Assembly: GCF_946886105.1 (NCBI RefSeq)
Contig: NZ_CAMPHV010000013.1
Location: 57,357 to 121,356, forward strand
DNA from: an uncultured Pseudomonas sp.
Lineage (GTDB): Bacteria; Pseudomonadota; Gammaproteobacteria; Pseudomonadales; Pseudomonadaceae
Direction: 5' to 3'
DNA: 64,000 nucleotides
Part shown: positions 30,911 through 43,413 of the stretch, one piece after another
Numbering within the stretch: position 1 is the first letter of the stretch
Layout of the letters: the number at the start of each line of letters is the position of its first letter
Notes under the pieces: generated by a model
What the model saw: only the letters and a program-made list of their open reading frames with translations
Database searches by the model: none
What the model was told of the DNA's origin: nothing
Translations under genes and position numbers: made by a program

Positions 30911-31015
30911 GGCAACAGACCCTAGCCAACAATGGCGAGATATGTGGGTTTATTGTCGTTGCGGCAAAGGCCAGGCACTCGGCAAACTGCATCCATGACC
31001 AGCGGAGATTCTTCC

Positions 31016-32011
31016 ATGGATGCGCCCCGTACCATCGCTTGCCTACTCTACCCGGATGTCATGAGCCTGGACGTCAGCGGGCCGCTGCAGGTCTTCGCCT
31101 CGGCCAATGTCGAACGCCAACGCCAGGGACTGCCGCCCTATTACCAGCTACTGGTGCTCGGCGAACGGGTCGGCGCCATGCCGACCTCCGCCGGCCTGCA
31201 AATGGTCGCCGAACAGGCCTGGTCCGACGTCGATATCGGCTGCATCGATACGCTGTTGGTCCCGGGCGGCGCGGGTGAAAAAGTCCAATCCAAGAATCGC
31301 GCCTTGTTGGCCTGGTTACGCACAGCGGAGCCCCGAGTGCGTCGCCTGGGCTCGATTTGCTCCGGCGCACTGGTCCTGGCGGCCGCCGGCTTGCTCGATG
31401 GTCGCCGCGCCACCACCCATTGGGCCGATGCCGAGCATTTGCGCCAAGCTTATCCCGCCGTCGAAGTCCTCGCCGATTGTCTGCACACCTATGACCCGGA
31501 GGACAAGCACGGTAACGGCCACATCTTCACCTCGGCTGGGGTGACGGCTGGTATCGATCTGGCGTTGGCGCTGGTCGAGGCGGACCTCGGCCGCGCCATG
31601 GCATTGGCGGTGGCACGACGCTTGGTGATGTTCCTGCGCAGGCCCGGCGATCAGGCTCAATTCAGCGCCTTGTTGACCCCGGACCCCAGCCGAATACCGC
31701 GACTGGCCGCCCTGCTCGAATGGATTCCCGCGCACCTGCATCAGGATCTTTCGCTCGAGGTGCTGGCGGCCCAGGCGCACATGACACCGCGCACCTTGTC
31801 GCGGGTATTCACCCGGGAACTGGGCATGGGGCCGGGGCGCTATGTGGAACGCGTCCGCCTGGAAGCCGCGCGCAACCTGCTGCAAGACGCCCAGACCTCG
31901 ATCGGCACGGTCGCGCGTTTGACCGGTTTCGGTCACCCGGAAAACCTACGCCGCACCTTTCATAAGCATTTGGCGCTGAGCCCGCAGCAATACGCCGAAC
32001 GCTTCGCCTGA
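31016..32011 (+). CDS. GlxA-family transcriptional regulator (DJ-1/PfpI + AraC HTH)
   Basis: A 331-residue regulator: an N-terminal DJ-1/PfpI-like domain (IACLLYPDVMSLDVSGPLQVF, the Cys-containing elbow [20 protein letters not shown] and ATTHW) and a C-terminal AraC-type helix-turn-helix (LSLEVLAAQAHMTPRTLSRVF, IGTVARLTGFGHPENLRRTF). ATG 31016 has GGAGATTCTTCC upstream and the family start; the in-frame ATG 30995 and GTG/ATG further up lack a ribosome binding site. It heads a three-gene operon with a DUF1272 protein and an MFS exporter, so it probably controls them. Confidence 0.9.
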   Translation: MDAPRTIACLLYPDVMSLDVSGPLQVFASANVERQRQGLPPYYQLLVLGERVGAMPTSAGLQMVAEQAWSDVDIGCIDTLLVPGGAGEKVQSKNRALLAWLRTAEPRVRRLGSICSGALVLAAAGLLDGRRATTHWADAEHLRQAYPAVEVLADCLHTYDPEDKHGNGHIFTSAGVTAGIDLALALVEADLGRAMALAVARRLVMFLRRPGDQAQFSALLTPDPSRIPRLAALLEWIPAHLHQDLSLEVLAAQAHMTPRTLSRVFTRELGMGPGRYVERVRLEAARNLLQDAQTSIGTVARLTGFGHPENLRRTFHKHLALSPQQYAERFA

Positions 32012-32038
32012 TTTTTTCCTTCTTTACAGGAGTGAGCC

Positions 32039-32290
32039 ATGTTGCAACTGCGCCCCAATTGCGAATGCTGTGACCGCGATCTGCCCGCCGACTCGCGAGA
32101 TGCCCTGATCTGCTCGTTCGAATGCACCTTCTGCCGCGAGTGCGCGACGCAGCGGTTGCAGGGCCATTGCCCGAATTGTGGCGGCGAACTGCTACAGCGA
32201 CCGCGTCGCCCCGCCGCCGCGCTCCGTCAGTCTCCGGCATCGTCGACCCGCGTCAATGCCGCCATCCCTTGCCCTCCGATATCGAGATAA
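32039..32290 (+). CDS. DUF1272 small cysteine-rich protein
   Basis: An 83-residue protein whose first 55 residues contain about ten cysteines in CxxC-type pairs (CECCDRD, CSFECTFCRECA, CPNCGGELLQRP), the layout of DUF1272, probably a double zinc ribbon. The C-terminal 25 residues are low complexity. AGGAGTGAGCC directly precedes ATG 32039. It lies between the GlxA-type regulator and the MFS gene with short gaps (27 and 3 bases), so all three are one operon. Confidence 0.85.
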   Translation: MLQLRPNCECCDRDLPADSRDALICSFECTFCRECATQRLQGHCPNCGGELLQRPRRPAAALRQSPASSTRVNAAIPCPPISR

Positions 32291-32293
32291 TCC

Positions 32294-33469
32294 ATGTTGC
32301 TGCTCACCAACGTCAGCGTTTTACGCTTGTTTCTCGGCCAGGCCCTGTACTGGAGTTGCAACCTCATCGGCATCACCCTCACTTCGCTGGTGGGGCTGCA
32401 ACTGGCGCCGTTGAATATCTTGGCGACGCTGCCCCTAGCATTGCTGGTACTCGGTAATTTGCTCGCGGTACAGCCGTTGTCGCTATTCATGCAGCGTCGC
32501 GGCCGCCGACTTGGCCTGGTGCTGGGCGCCGGCTGCGGCATTGTCGGTGGGCTACTCGCGGCGCTGGGGGTATGGCTGGGTGACTTCAGCCTGTTCTGCC
32601 TGGGCGCCTTGCCACTGGGGGCTTATCAAGCCTCGGCGATGTATTACCGCTTCGCCGCACTGGAGGCCGTGGACAGCGCCCAACATGGCCGCGCCAGCGC
32701 CTATGTGATCGGCGGCGGTGTACTCGCGGCCTTGATCGCCCCCAGCCTGCTGCTCTGGTCGCAGAACGCCTTGAGCGCACCCTTTGTCGGCGCCTACCTG
32801 ATGATGGCGGCACTGGCGGCAGGCGGCCTGCTCTTGATGGCGCAGCTTCGCGAAGGCTCTGCGCCGGTGCCGAGTAAAGGTGGCTGGGCGGCGGTACGCG
32901 AGCTGCTCGGCCGCCCGCAAATCCGTGCGGCCATCGCCACCACGGCGGTCGGCCACGGACTGATGATCATGATCATGACCGCCACGCCCTTGGCCATGCA
33001 GTTCTGCGGGCTGTCGGTGGCGGACAGTTCGCAGGTGATCCAATGGCACATGCTCGGTATGTTCCTGCCCGCGTTCGTTGCCGGCCATCTGGTCGACAAG
33101 CTAGGCAGCGCCAAGGTCGCGGTGTTGGGTAGCCTGGTGCTGCTGGTCAGCGCCGGCATCGCCTTGAGCGGTCTGGGCAAAGGGCATTTTCTACTCAGTT
33201 CCTTTCTGCTCGGTTTGGGCTGGAACCTGATGCTAATCGCCGGCACCACGCTGCTCGCCAGCGGCCATAACCTAGGCGAACGCGGCAATGCGCAAGGTTT
33301 GATGGAATTGAGCAACGGTTCGGTGGCTGCAGGTGCCTCATTCGCCTCGGGCGCGCTGATCAGCACCCTCGGCTGGGGTGCGGTCAATATCGGCATATTG
33401 CCGCTGGTGGCGCTGGTCCTGTTGATGCTGTTGCCGCTAAGGAGCAAGACGCTGGTCCGCTATTCCTGA
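32294..33469 (+). CDS. Major facilitator superfamily transporter
   Basis: A 391-residue inner-membrane protein with about twelve hydrophobic segments and the MFS-type loop MQRRGRRLGLVLG between helices two and three; a second copy of the pattern, DKLGSAKVAVLG, marks the second half. It starts 3 bases after the DUF1272 stop. The regulator and this order suggest an inducible exporter, but the substrate is unknown. It is convergent with the diguanylate cyclase gene only 5 bases away. Confidence 0.85.
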   Translation: MLLLTNVSVLRLFLGQALYWSCNLIGITLTSLVGLQLAPLNILATLPLALLVLGNLLAVQPLSLFMQRRGRRLGLVLGAGCGIVGGLLAALGVWLGDFSLFCLGALPLGAYQASAMYYRFAALEAVDSAQHGRASAYVIGGGVLAALIAPSLLLWSQNALSAPFVGAYLMMAALAAGGLLLMAQLREGSAPVPSKGGWAAVRELLGRPQIRAAIATTAVGHGLMIMIMTATPLAMQFCGLSVADSSQVIQWHMLGMFLPAFVAGHLVDKLGSAKVAVLGSLVLLVSAGIALSGLGKGHFLLSSFLLGLGWNLMLIAGTTLLASGHNLGERGNAQGLMELSNGSVAAGASFASGALISTLGWGAVNIGILPLVALVLLMLLPLRSKTLVRYS

Positions 33470-33474
33470 TGTAT

Positions 33475-34431
33475 TCAACCCTTGTAGCAGTTGGTCTGAT
33501 TACGCCCGCCCTCCTTGGAGGCATATAGCGCCTGATCGGCCCGCTCGATCAGTTGTTGATGGCCATTGGTGGGGTAACTCAGATCTGCCACCCCCAAGCT
33601 GATGGTGAAGGGAATGCTTTGATTCTCATAGGTCACCAACAACGCCTCGATGCGCTGGCGCAGGCGTTCGGCAAATAGCATCGCCCCTGCGCTGTCGACA
33701 TCGGGCAACAGCACCACGAACTCTTCGCCGCCATAGCGCCCCGGGTAGTCGGTATCGCGCACCTGCTCGCGTACCACTTCAGCGACCGCCTGGATCACCT
33801 TGTCGCCGGCCTGGTGGCCGTAGGTGTCGTTGACGGCCTTGAAGTGATCGATATCGAACATCACCAAGGCGGCCATGCTCTGATAACGCCGGTGCCGGGC
33901 GTACTCATGCTGCAGGCACTCCTCCCAATAGCCGCGGTTGTTCAGGCCGGTCAGGCGGTCGGTGCGCGAAAGGTGCTTGAGTTGCTGATTGACCGCTTGC
34001 AGCTGCTGTTTGTGGGTGGCGACATTGGTGACGTCGTAGATGATCAGGCAGATATGCTCGACCGTGGTGTTAACCCCATGCAACGGTAGCAGCACGGTGT
34101 TCTGGTACATGAATTCTTCCTGCCCGGTTATCGGCTGGTAGTTCTTGAAACGTACCAGGTAAGGCCGCTGCTCCCAGATGGTGAACGCCGGCGTCCCCAG
34201 GGTCGCCACGCTTTCCACCTTATGGCGGAACCAATCCTCCTCCACCTCGGGAAACAGCGTGAAGAAAGACTGTCCATGTACTTCCCGGGGTAAACGCCCG
34301 GAGCGGTTCTCCATAAAAGTGTTCCAGACCTGAATGCGGTATTCGCGGTCCAACACCACGACACCGACATCGATGCCCTGGACAATGGCCAGTAGCCAAT
34401 GGAATTCGTTTAGATCCAGGTTATCGCTCAT
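33475..34431 (-). CDS. PAS-GGDEF diguanylate cyclase
   Basis: A 318-residue cytoplasmic protein: PAS-like domain at about 10-135 (VGVVVLDREYRIQVWN), a short coiled linker, then a GGDEF domain from about 155. The active loop is GGEEF at 234-238, a catalytically competent variant, and an intact inhibitory site RDTD (225-228) lies exactly five residues before it, so product inhibition by c-di-GMP is expected. It starts 2 bases after the stop of the REC-CheC gene upstream on this strand, which suggests that the receiver protein and the cyclase work in one pathway. Confidence 0.92.
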   Translation of the reverse strand: MSDNLDLNEFHWLLAIVQGIDVGVVVLDREYRIQVWNTFMENRSGRLPREVHGQSFFTLFPEVEEDWFRHKVESVATLGTPAFTIWEQRPYLVRFKNYQPITGQEEFMYQNTVLLPLHGVNTTVEHICLIIYDVTNVATHKQQLQAVNQQLKHLSRTDRLTGLNNRGYWEECLQHEYARHRRYQSMAALVMFDIDHFKAVNDTYGHQAGDKVIQAVAEVVREQVRDTDYPGRYGGEEFVVLLPDVDSAGAMLFAERLRQRIEALLVTYENQSIPFTISLGVADLSYPTNGHQQLIERADQALYASKEGGRNQTNCYKG

Positions 34432-34433
34432 GG

Positions 34434-35432
34434 TCAGTTCATCAGGTAATCAAGCTTTTTAGAGAGCAGCTCCACCGAGTCCTCGGTGAACAACAGCAGC
34501 AAATCGAAATGAATGACATGCCCCTCGATGCTATAGCTGACTTCCACCGCCAAGGTGTTTTTCCAGCGTGACCGATTGAGCCGGATCAGTTCATCGATCG
34601 AGGTGTGCTGGCCCAGCACCATCGGGTGGCTTTGTGAGAACTTCACGTCGATTTGCCCGGCCACCCCGCTCAGGCAGGCGCCGATCAACACCGTGGACAG
34701 GTCCAGAAGCATTTCCATCTCGGAATAATCCTGGGAATACCAGTGCATCAGCTTGGCCATGTCGCCGACTTCGGAATCGTGAAATATCAGCAAGGCCTCG
34801 CCGGCGATACCGCCGCCGATAAACCCCTGGCACACCGCGGTCAGACCGTCGCCACGCTGCGCATCGGCGAGGGCCATATGCAACTCGCCGACCTCGAACA
34901 GATTGACGTTCGGCACCGGCAGCTGCACGAAAACCCCCAGCACCCGGGCCAGCAACGCCGCGGCGCGGCCCATGGCGACGTTGATCACCTCGCGGAAAGC
35001 ATCGTTGAAGCTGATGCTGACCTCATCCGCCGGAGGATAGTGCTTGACCGCCGTAGCCGCGCGCTTCAACAGTCCGAGTTTATCCAATGTGGCTTTGAGC
35101 AAATCCGGATCCGCCGGCTTCTGCACAAAGGCCAGGGCTCCCAGTTGCATGACCCGCTCGACCGCCTGCTCCTGAACATCCCCGGACACCACGATGGCCT
35201 TGCAGCTCAAACCTTCCTCCTGCAAGGCGGTTAGCACCTGATAGCCGTCCATTTCGGGCATGGTCAGATCGAGCAACATCACGTCGATAGAGCCCTGACG
35301 CAGAATTTCCATGGCCTCGACGCCATTGGCGGCTTGTACGACGGAGACCGGCCAGTCAGGGGGCAGTGCACGCAGCAACTGCTTGCGCGCCATATTGGAG
35401 TCGTCACAGATAAGCAGGGATCTGGCGGTCAT
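34434..35432 (-). CDS. Response regulator with C-terminal CheC/CheX-like domain
   Basis: A 332-residue protein: receiver domain at 1-122 (DD at 10-11, phospho-Asp55 in MLLDLTMPEMDG, KPAD lysine), then about 200 residues of CheC-like phosphatase type (EVINVAMGRAAALLARVLGVFVQLPVPNV, and LLDLSTVLIGACLSGVAGQI resembling the second half-repeat). The usual CheC ExxN motif reads roughly EVIN in the first repeat (residues beginning FREVINVAMG), so phosphatase activity is possible. ATG 35432 is used; GTG codons at 35438 and 35441 are alternatives and no strong ribosome binding site helps. The diguanylate cyclase follows after 2 bases. Confidence 0.82.
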   Translation of the reverse strand: MTARSLLICDDSNMARKQLLRALPPDWPVSVVQAANGVEAMEILRQGSIDVMLLDLTMPEMDGYQVLTALQEEGLSCKAIVVSGDVQEQAVERVMQLGALAFVQKPADPDLLKATLDKLGLLKRAATAVKHYPPADEVSISFNDAFREVINVAMGRAAALLARVLGVFVQLPVPNVNLFEVGELHMALADAQRGDGLTAVCQGFIGGGIAGEALLIFHDSEVGDMAKLMHWYSQDYSEMEMLLDLSTVLIGACLSGVAGQIDVKFSQSHPMVLGQHTSIDELIRLNRSRWKNTLAVEVSYSIEGHVIHFDLLLLFTEDSVELLSKKLDYLMN

Positions 35433-35949
35433 GCGCACCACGTCTGGTTATTATGGCTAACGAAATATCCCGCACACCTTGATGAACATTGGCAGTAGCG
35501 GTGCGCAAGTATTTTTGACAACGGTTCGTTGGGAACTCTCGAATACGCGGATAAAAATACCGCTCCCCGAGCACTTGCGGCTCCCTTCGCCCTCAGACAC
35601 GTCGCCCCTATCTGCAACTATAGGCAAGCTGGCGCTGATTGCTATGGCTATATATGCAGTTGACTCGCCAATAGCGCCACAGTGCAAGCTCTTGCGCGCA
35701 TGGCAGCGATGCTTGGCGGCGTATTTGCCCTCTATCGTTGCAGCAGGGCAATCACGGCCCAGCGGATGCAAAAAAGGCACCTCACGGTGCCTTTAATCGA
35801 CTCAAGCAAACTACCGAGCCCTCCGCCAGCGTCGCGACAGAATAATCTGTCGCTTTCCATGGGAGGAGCTTTAGCCGCAATGCGGATTCGCCCGGCCCCG
35901 ATCATGTGCGCCAGGCGTTGGGCCGAAATATCGCGGCTGACGCGACAAA
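35433..35949. other. Intergenic region between nfuA and the REC-CheC gene
   Basis: No convincing gene in 517 bases. It holds the nfuA-side terminator at 35769-35794 and a perfect hairpin GCGACAGA-ATAA-TCTGTCGC at 35834-35853. The segment 35460-35700 is AT-richer than average and may contain the promoter of the REC-CheC/diguanylate cyclase operon. The stretch between nfuA and its terminator (about 155 bases) would give a structured 3' untranslated RNA or a small RNA on the minus strand; I cannot decide. Confidence 0.4.
35769..35794 (-). terminator. Rho-independent terminator on the minus strand (nfuA side)
   Basis: Perfect 9-bp stem AAAGGCACC / GGTGCCTTT (35773-35781 and 35786-35794) with a TCAC loop. 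Read on the minus strand it is followed by a run of T residues (TTTTTTGC), about 155 bases after the nfuA stop. Confidence 0.8.
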
Positions 35950-36534
35950 CTAGTAGTAGGCGTTTTCCTTGTTGCTGTGATCGGTCACGTCGCGCACACC
36001 TTTAAGCTCCGGGATGCGTTCGAGCAGGGTCTTCTCGATGCCTTCCTTGAGGGTCAGATCGACTTGGCCGCAGCCCTGGCAACCGCCGCCGAACTTCAGC
36101 ACGGCGATACCGTCATCGACCACATCGATCAGGCTGACCTCACCACCGTGGCTGGCCAAACCGGGGTTGATCTCGGTTTGCAGGTAATAGCTGATGCGTT
36201 CGTTGATCGGGCTGTCTTCGTTGACCATCGGCACCTTGGCGTTCGGTGCCTTGATGGTCAGCTGGCCGCCCATGCGGTCGGTCGCGTAGTCGACGACCGC
36301 GTCTTCGAGGAAGGGCTCGCTGACCGCGTCGATCCAGGCGGTGAAGCTGGCCAGCCCGAGGGCGGTGTCTTCGGCCTTCTGCTCGCCCGGCTTGCAATAG
36401 GCGATGCAGGTTTCGGCGTATTGGGTACCCGGCTGGGTGATAAACACCCGAATGCCGATGCCCGGGGTGTTCTGCTTGCCCAGCAGATCAGCCAGATAAT
36501 CGTGGGCCGCGTCGGTAATGGTAATGGTGCTCAT
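35950..36534 (-). CDS. nfuA: Fe-S biogenesis protein NfuA
   Basis: A 194-residue iron-sulfur carrier: N-terminal degenerate A-type domain ([16 protein letters not shown]...GIRVFI) and C-terminal Nfu domain with the cluster-binding [14 protein letters not shown], Cys152 and Cys155. This matches E. coli NfuA in length and Cys spacing. It delivers [4Fe-4S] clusters in the cytoplasm, especially under oxidative or iron-limited conditions; complex I encoded in this window is one large consumer of clusters. ATG 36534 has GAGGAG upstream; the frame extends five residues further to 36549 without support. Confidence 0.96.
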   Translation of the reverse strand: MSTITITDAAHDYLADLLGKQNTPGIGIRVFITQPGTQYAETCIAYCKPGEQKAEDTALGLASFTAWIDAVSEPFLEDAVVDYATDRMGGQLTIKAPNAKVPMVNEDSPINERISYYLQTEINPGLASHGGEVSLIDVVDDGIAVLKFGGGCQGCGQVDLTLKEGIEKTLLERIPELKGVRDVTDHSNKENAYY

Positions 36535-36651
36535 GGCAACTCCTCGCAAACATGGTCGCAGTGTACGCCAACCTGCCGGCCTCGATAAAGCCTGACTGTT
36601 TAGCTCGGATTAATTTCCGGTCCGGTCAAGCTCTCGTGGCGTCCCCGGCCG

Positions 36652-38931
36652 TTACAGGTTCTCGTAGCGGTTCATATCCAGCACTCCCGCTTCCAGCGGT
36701 TCGGTTTCACTCAGATAAGCCGATAAGTCATGGAAATAGCGCCAGAATTCGGGATGGCTGCGCCTGATCCCCCAGCGCTGCACGACACCCTCGAAGGCCG
36801 CCTCGCTGCGCACCCGCCGCATGGCGTCGACCCAGGCCGGCACTTCGTCGGCCTCGAGGTTGAACATAAAGTTCGGATAGCTGCTGAGGACCCCGGGGTA
36901 CACGGTCAAGGTATCCAGCTTCGGCTGATAGCGCAGCTGCTCGCCGAGCATAAAGGCCACGTTGCTGTGGGCACGGTTGCGTAGCAGGCTGTAGACCTCG
37001 CGGGAGCCATCGGCCAATTCGATGCGCAGCAGCGTCGCCTCGGGCAATTGCAGAATCACCGCCAGCTGCGCGGCGGTTTTTCCGCTCAGGCGGCTCAGGG
37101 CTTGTTCGGCGGCTTGCAGGTCGACGGCCAGCCCCGGACGATGGCAATTCACCCCATCGCAGCGGTTGATCGGATCAGGTCTGGCGTTCAGGCTGCCATA
37201 GCGTTCGAGCAGGGCTTCGGCAAACACCCGCTTTGGGTCGGAGCCCGGCAGGATCAGGGCCGCCGGGCTGTGGCCGTCCATGTCCGCATAGTCAAACCAG
37301 AGCTTCAGCTTGCCGCTGTACCGATACCAGTCGTTGAGATAACTGGCACGCGTATGGGCCGGCATCAAACGGAGGAAATTGACCTCCGCGCCATTGCGGA
37401 TCAAATCGAAATACAGCCGCGTCTGCGCTTGATGGGAAACGTTGCCGAACACATCGAAATTCACCACCAATTGGTAATAGGTGCGCTCCAGCAACGGAAA
37501 GTCCATCCACCACAAGGTTTGCGGCACCTCGCCGATCAGCCCTTTGCGCACCGAAGCGCTGTCGTGCTGGCGGAACACCGACAACAGCGCATTGTCGTTG
37601 CCCGCCCAGATATGCGACCAACTGGGCGCCGGCGCCTTGGCGTAGCTGGCCATGCGCAAGGTTTCGTAGTGGTTACGCTTGTTACGGTAGCTGTTCCAGA
37701 TGCCGAGCAAATCGCCGATGTCGTCGAGTTGCCCGGGCATCTCCAGCAAAGGCGTGGCCTTGGCGCGGTAATCGGCGCTCTTCAGATAAAGATCGTGCTG
37801 GGGATCCTGGAATATCAGCCAGAAGTTATCGCGGATCACATCGGTGGCGATTTGCCCGCGGCACACGGGGCCGCGAATGAAGGTACGCACGAAATATTCG
37901 GCGTCGTCCAGCATGAACCGGTAGCGCGCCTCGGCGGGAATCGCCGCGAAGGTCTCGAAGGGGTTGGCACGGCGCCTCGGACCATAGCCGGGTAGCGCAT
38001 CCGCCTGCCAATCGCCGGCAAAGAACAATTCACGCACCCGCGCAAGCTTCTCGTCGCTCAGCGGGTAGGTGATATGAGTCTTATGCACGATGACGCCCTG
38101 AACAGGCGCCAGGCGATAGTAAAAGACAGTGCCGGGATCGTCGTTGGGCCGGCGGCTGGCGATAGGGTCGACCGGCTGGCCGCTGGGCGTGCGCGAGCGC
38201 AATACCTGGAAAAAATGCCCGGGCTCGCCGCCTTGAAAATGCATATGGGCAAGGAACAGATGCTCGTACAGCCAACGCGCCACCAGGCGTTCACGGGCGC
38301 CCGGCGCATTCAACAAGCGCTCCCAGGCGGCTATCTGACGGGCTTCGACCGCACTGGCCTGCAACGTCTGCCGATCCACCGGCGCGCCTTGCTCCAGCCA
38401 GCGTTGCAGGGTTCGATAATCCGCCTCGCTGAGCCCGGTAACGGCGAATGGCATGCCGGCCTGCGGGTTCTGCCGGGCAAAGGTCGCGAACTCGTCCGGC
38501 AGCGGGCACTGATTCTCCCGGGCGATACCGATATCCAACCCAGCCGGCAGCTTGGCATTGGCCTCGAGCGGTGCGTTGTGCCCCAGATCGAGCATGCGCG
38601 CCAGCAATGCGGCCTGGCCGCCTTGCTGGTCAAGCACCGAGAAGAACGCTTTGCGCCGCCAGCCGGCGACGTCATGGGCGTCGAGAAACAGCCGCGTACT
38701 GGCCTGCGCCTCGATCCGCGTCCCCGAATACACCGGCAACTTGTTGGCACCGCGCTCGACGCCTTCGCCACTGCCCAGATTGAGCTGGCAAGGCGAGTCG
38801 TAACAGGCATGGCAAGCCACGCAATGCCGGGTAAAGATCGGCTGCACGTCCTCGCTATAGGAAATCGACTGTGCCGCCGACAATGGGCTGATGAACAACC
38901 AGCACAGGAGAAACATCAAGCGACCCGACAT
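36652..38931 (-). CDS. cti: Fatty acid cis/trans isomerase
   Basis: A 759-residue periplasmic haem enzyme that converts cis to trans unsaturated fatty acids in membrane phospholipids as a fast response to solvents and heat. Signal peptide MFLLCWLFISPLSAA, then a cytochrome c-type motif CVACH at 37-41 (haem attached at Cys37 and Cys40, ligand His41), as in Pseudomonas Cti. The large C-terminal part (QMPAGLDIG-like and SYKDWYRYSGKL-like segments) is family typical. It is divergent from metH, the same arrangement I recall from P. putida, where cti is next to metH. Confidence 0.94.
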   Translation of the reverse strand: MSGRLMFLLCWLFISPLSAAQSISYSEDVQPIFTRHCVACHACYDSPCQLNLGSGEGVERGANKLPVYSGTRIEAQASTRLFLDAHDVAGWRRKAFFSVLDQQGGQAALLARMLDLGHNAPLEANAKLPAGLDIGIARENQCPLPDEFATFARQNPQAGMPFAVTGLSEADYRTLQRWLEQGAPVDRQTLQASAVEARQIAAWERLLNAPGARERLVARWLYEHLFLAHMHFQGGEPGHFFQVLRSRTPSGQPVDPIASRRPNDDPGTVFYYRLAPVQGVIVHKTHITYPLSDEKLARVRELFFAGDWQADALPGYGPRRRANPFETFAAIPAEARYRFMLDDAEYFVRTFIRGPVCRGQIATDVIRDNFWLIFQDPQHDLYLKSADYRAKATPLLEMPGQLDDIGDLLGIWNSYRNKRNHYETLRMASYAKAPAPSWSHIWAGNDNALLSVFRQHDSASVRKGLIGEVPQTLWWMDFPLLERTYYQLVVNFDVFGNVSHQAQTRLYFDLIRNGAEVNFLRLMPAHTRASYLNDWYRYSGKLKLWFDYADMDGHSPAALILPGSDPKRVFAEALLERYGSLNARPDPINRCDGVNCHRPGLAVDLQAAEQALSRLSGKTAAQLAVILQLPEATLLRIELADGSREVYSLLRNRAHSNVAFMLGEQLRYQPKLDTLTVYPGVLSSYPNFMFNLEADEVPAWVDAMRRVRSEAAFEGVVQRWGIRRSHPEFWRYFHDLSAYLSETEPLEAGVLDMNRYENL

Positions 38932-39028
38932 AGCGTTTTCCTAGAAAGAGGGCGGCGGCGATTCTAGCTGTCATGCAGGGCATGAGAGCAATAGCAACAT
39001 GAACGAATCTCATGCAAAACAGCAAGCG

Positions 39029-39056
39029 CTGCAAAAGCGTGCAGCTTTGTTATCAT
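39029..39056 (+). promoter_or_regulatory. Candidate promoter of metH
   Basis: CTGCAA (39029-39034), a 16-base spacer and TATCAT (39051-39056), about 42 bases before ATG 39098. The fit is moderate. If used, it also rules out the longer open frame from 38999 as the protein start. No cobalamin riboswitch pattern is evident in this short 166-base divergent region. Confidence 0.35.
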
Positions 39057-39097
39057 CGTGCACCCATTGTTTCAGCTTTGCTCAGGTAGTTTCGCCC

Positions 39098-42814
<3,717 letters not shown>

Positions 42815-42824
42815 AGTCAGATAG

Positions 42825-42862
42825 AAACGACGAGGCCCGCAATCAAGCGGGCCTCGTCGTTT
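42825..42862. terminator. Symmetric terminator between metH and the convergent gene
   Basis: Sixteen-base perfect arms (AAACGACGAGGCCCGC and its complement, 42825-42840 and 42847-42862) with a 6-base loop AATCAA. Short A and T tracts at both ends allow use on both strands; it lies 10 bases after the metH stop and 11 bases from the convergent stop at 42874. Confidence 0.85.
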
Positions 42863-42873
42863 CAGCAGCCTGG

Positions 42874-43413
42874 TTATTTAGCGACGGTGAAATCCCGGCC
42901 CCAAAGCCGCACGGAAGCGACGTTCTCGACCGGGCCGGCGAAGATGAATTTCTGCCGAACCCCGGCGTTGGCGGGAATGGTCACTTGATCCGGGTTATCC
43001 AGGCTCGCCACCAAGGGGCTGGAGTAACCGTCCTGATCGATGGCAATCAAGGCCCCGGTCTGGCGGAGATTGATCAGCCGCAGCTGTTTGTCGGAGCTGT
43101 TCTTCAGACCGATGGTGGCGATCAGGTTATCGCCTTCAGGCTCGGTCCTGAGCAGCTCGACGATCACCTTGCCATCCAATTGGCTGAGGTCGGAAACGCT
43201 CGCCGCGCCATCGGCGCCCTCAGCGGACTCACGACCTTCGGTTACGCCTTCGCTGAAGCCGCCCAACAGATTCTTGCCGGCCTCTATGGCAGTAGAGACC
43301 GTGGCTTTTGCGGAATCCCTGATTGTGCTCGTAGTCGTCGGCTCATCAGCGAACGCCGGGGTAACCCCCAACATTGTGGCTAACACGATGGACATCCCTG
43401 AATTGCGGTTCAT
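42874..43413 (-). CDS. Small exported protein of unknown function
   Basis: A 179-residue protein with a signal peptide (MSIVLATMLGVTPAFA) and an acidic low-complexity linker (EGVTEGRESAEGADGAASVSD), then a beta-rich domain (GKVIVELLRTEPEGDNLIATIGLKNSSDKQLRLINL... VRLWGRDFTVAK) that looks like an immunoglobulin-like fold. AAGGAGTACTAG precedes ATG 43413. It is predicted to be periplasmic. It is divergent from the lipid/export cluster and shares the 341-base regulatory region with it, but nothing else links them. Confidence 0.7.
   Translation of the reverse strand: MNRNSGMSIVLATMLGVTPAFADEPTTTSTIRDSAKATVSTAIEAGKNLLGGFSEGVTEGRESAEGADGAASVSDLSQLDGKVIVELLRTEPEGDNLIATIGLKNSSDKQLRLINLRQTGALIAIDQDGYSSPLVASLDNPDQVTIPANAGVRQKFIFAGPVENVASVRLWGRDFTVAK

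Noticed and set aside
38932..39097. Cobalamin riboswitch before metH
   Set aside because: The region is only 166 bases, divergent from cti, and no B12-box-like pattern or long leader is seen.
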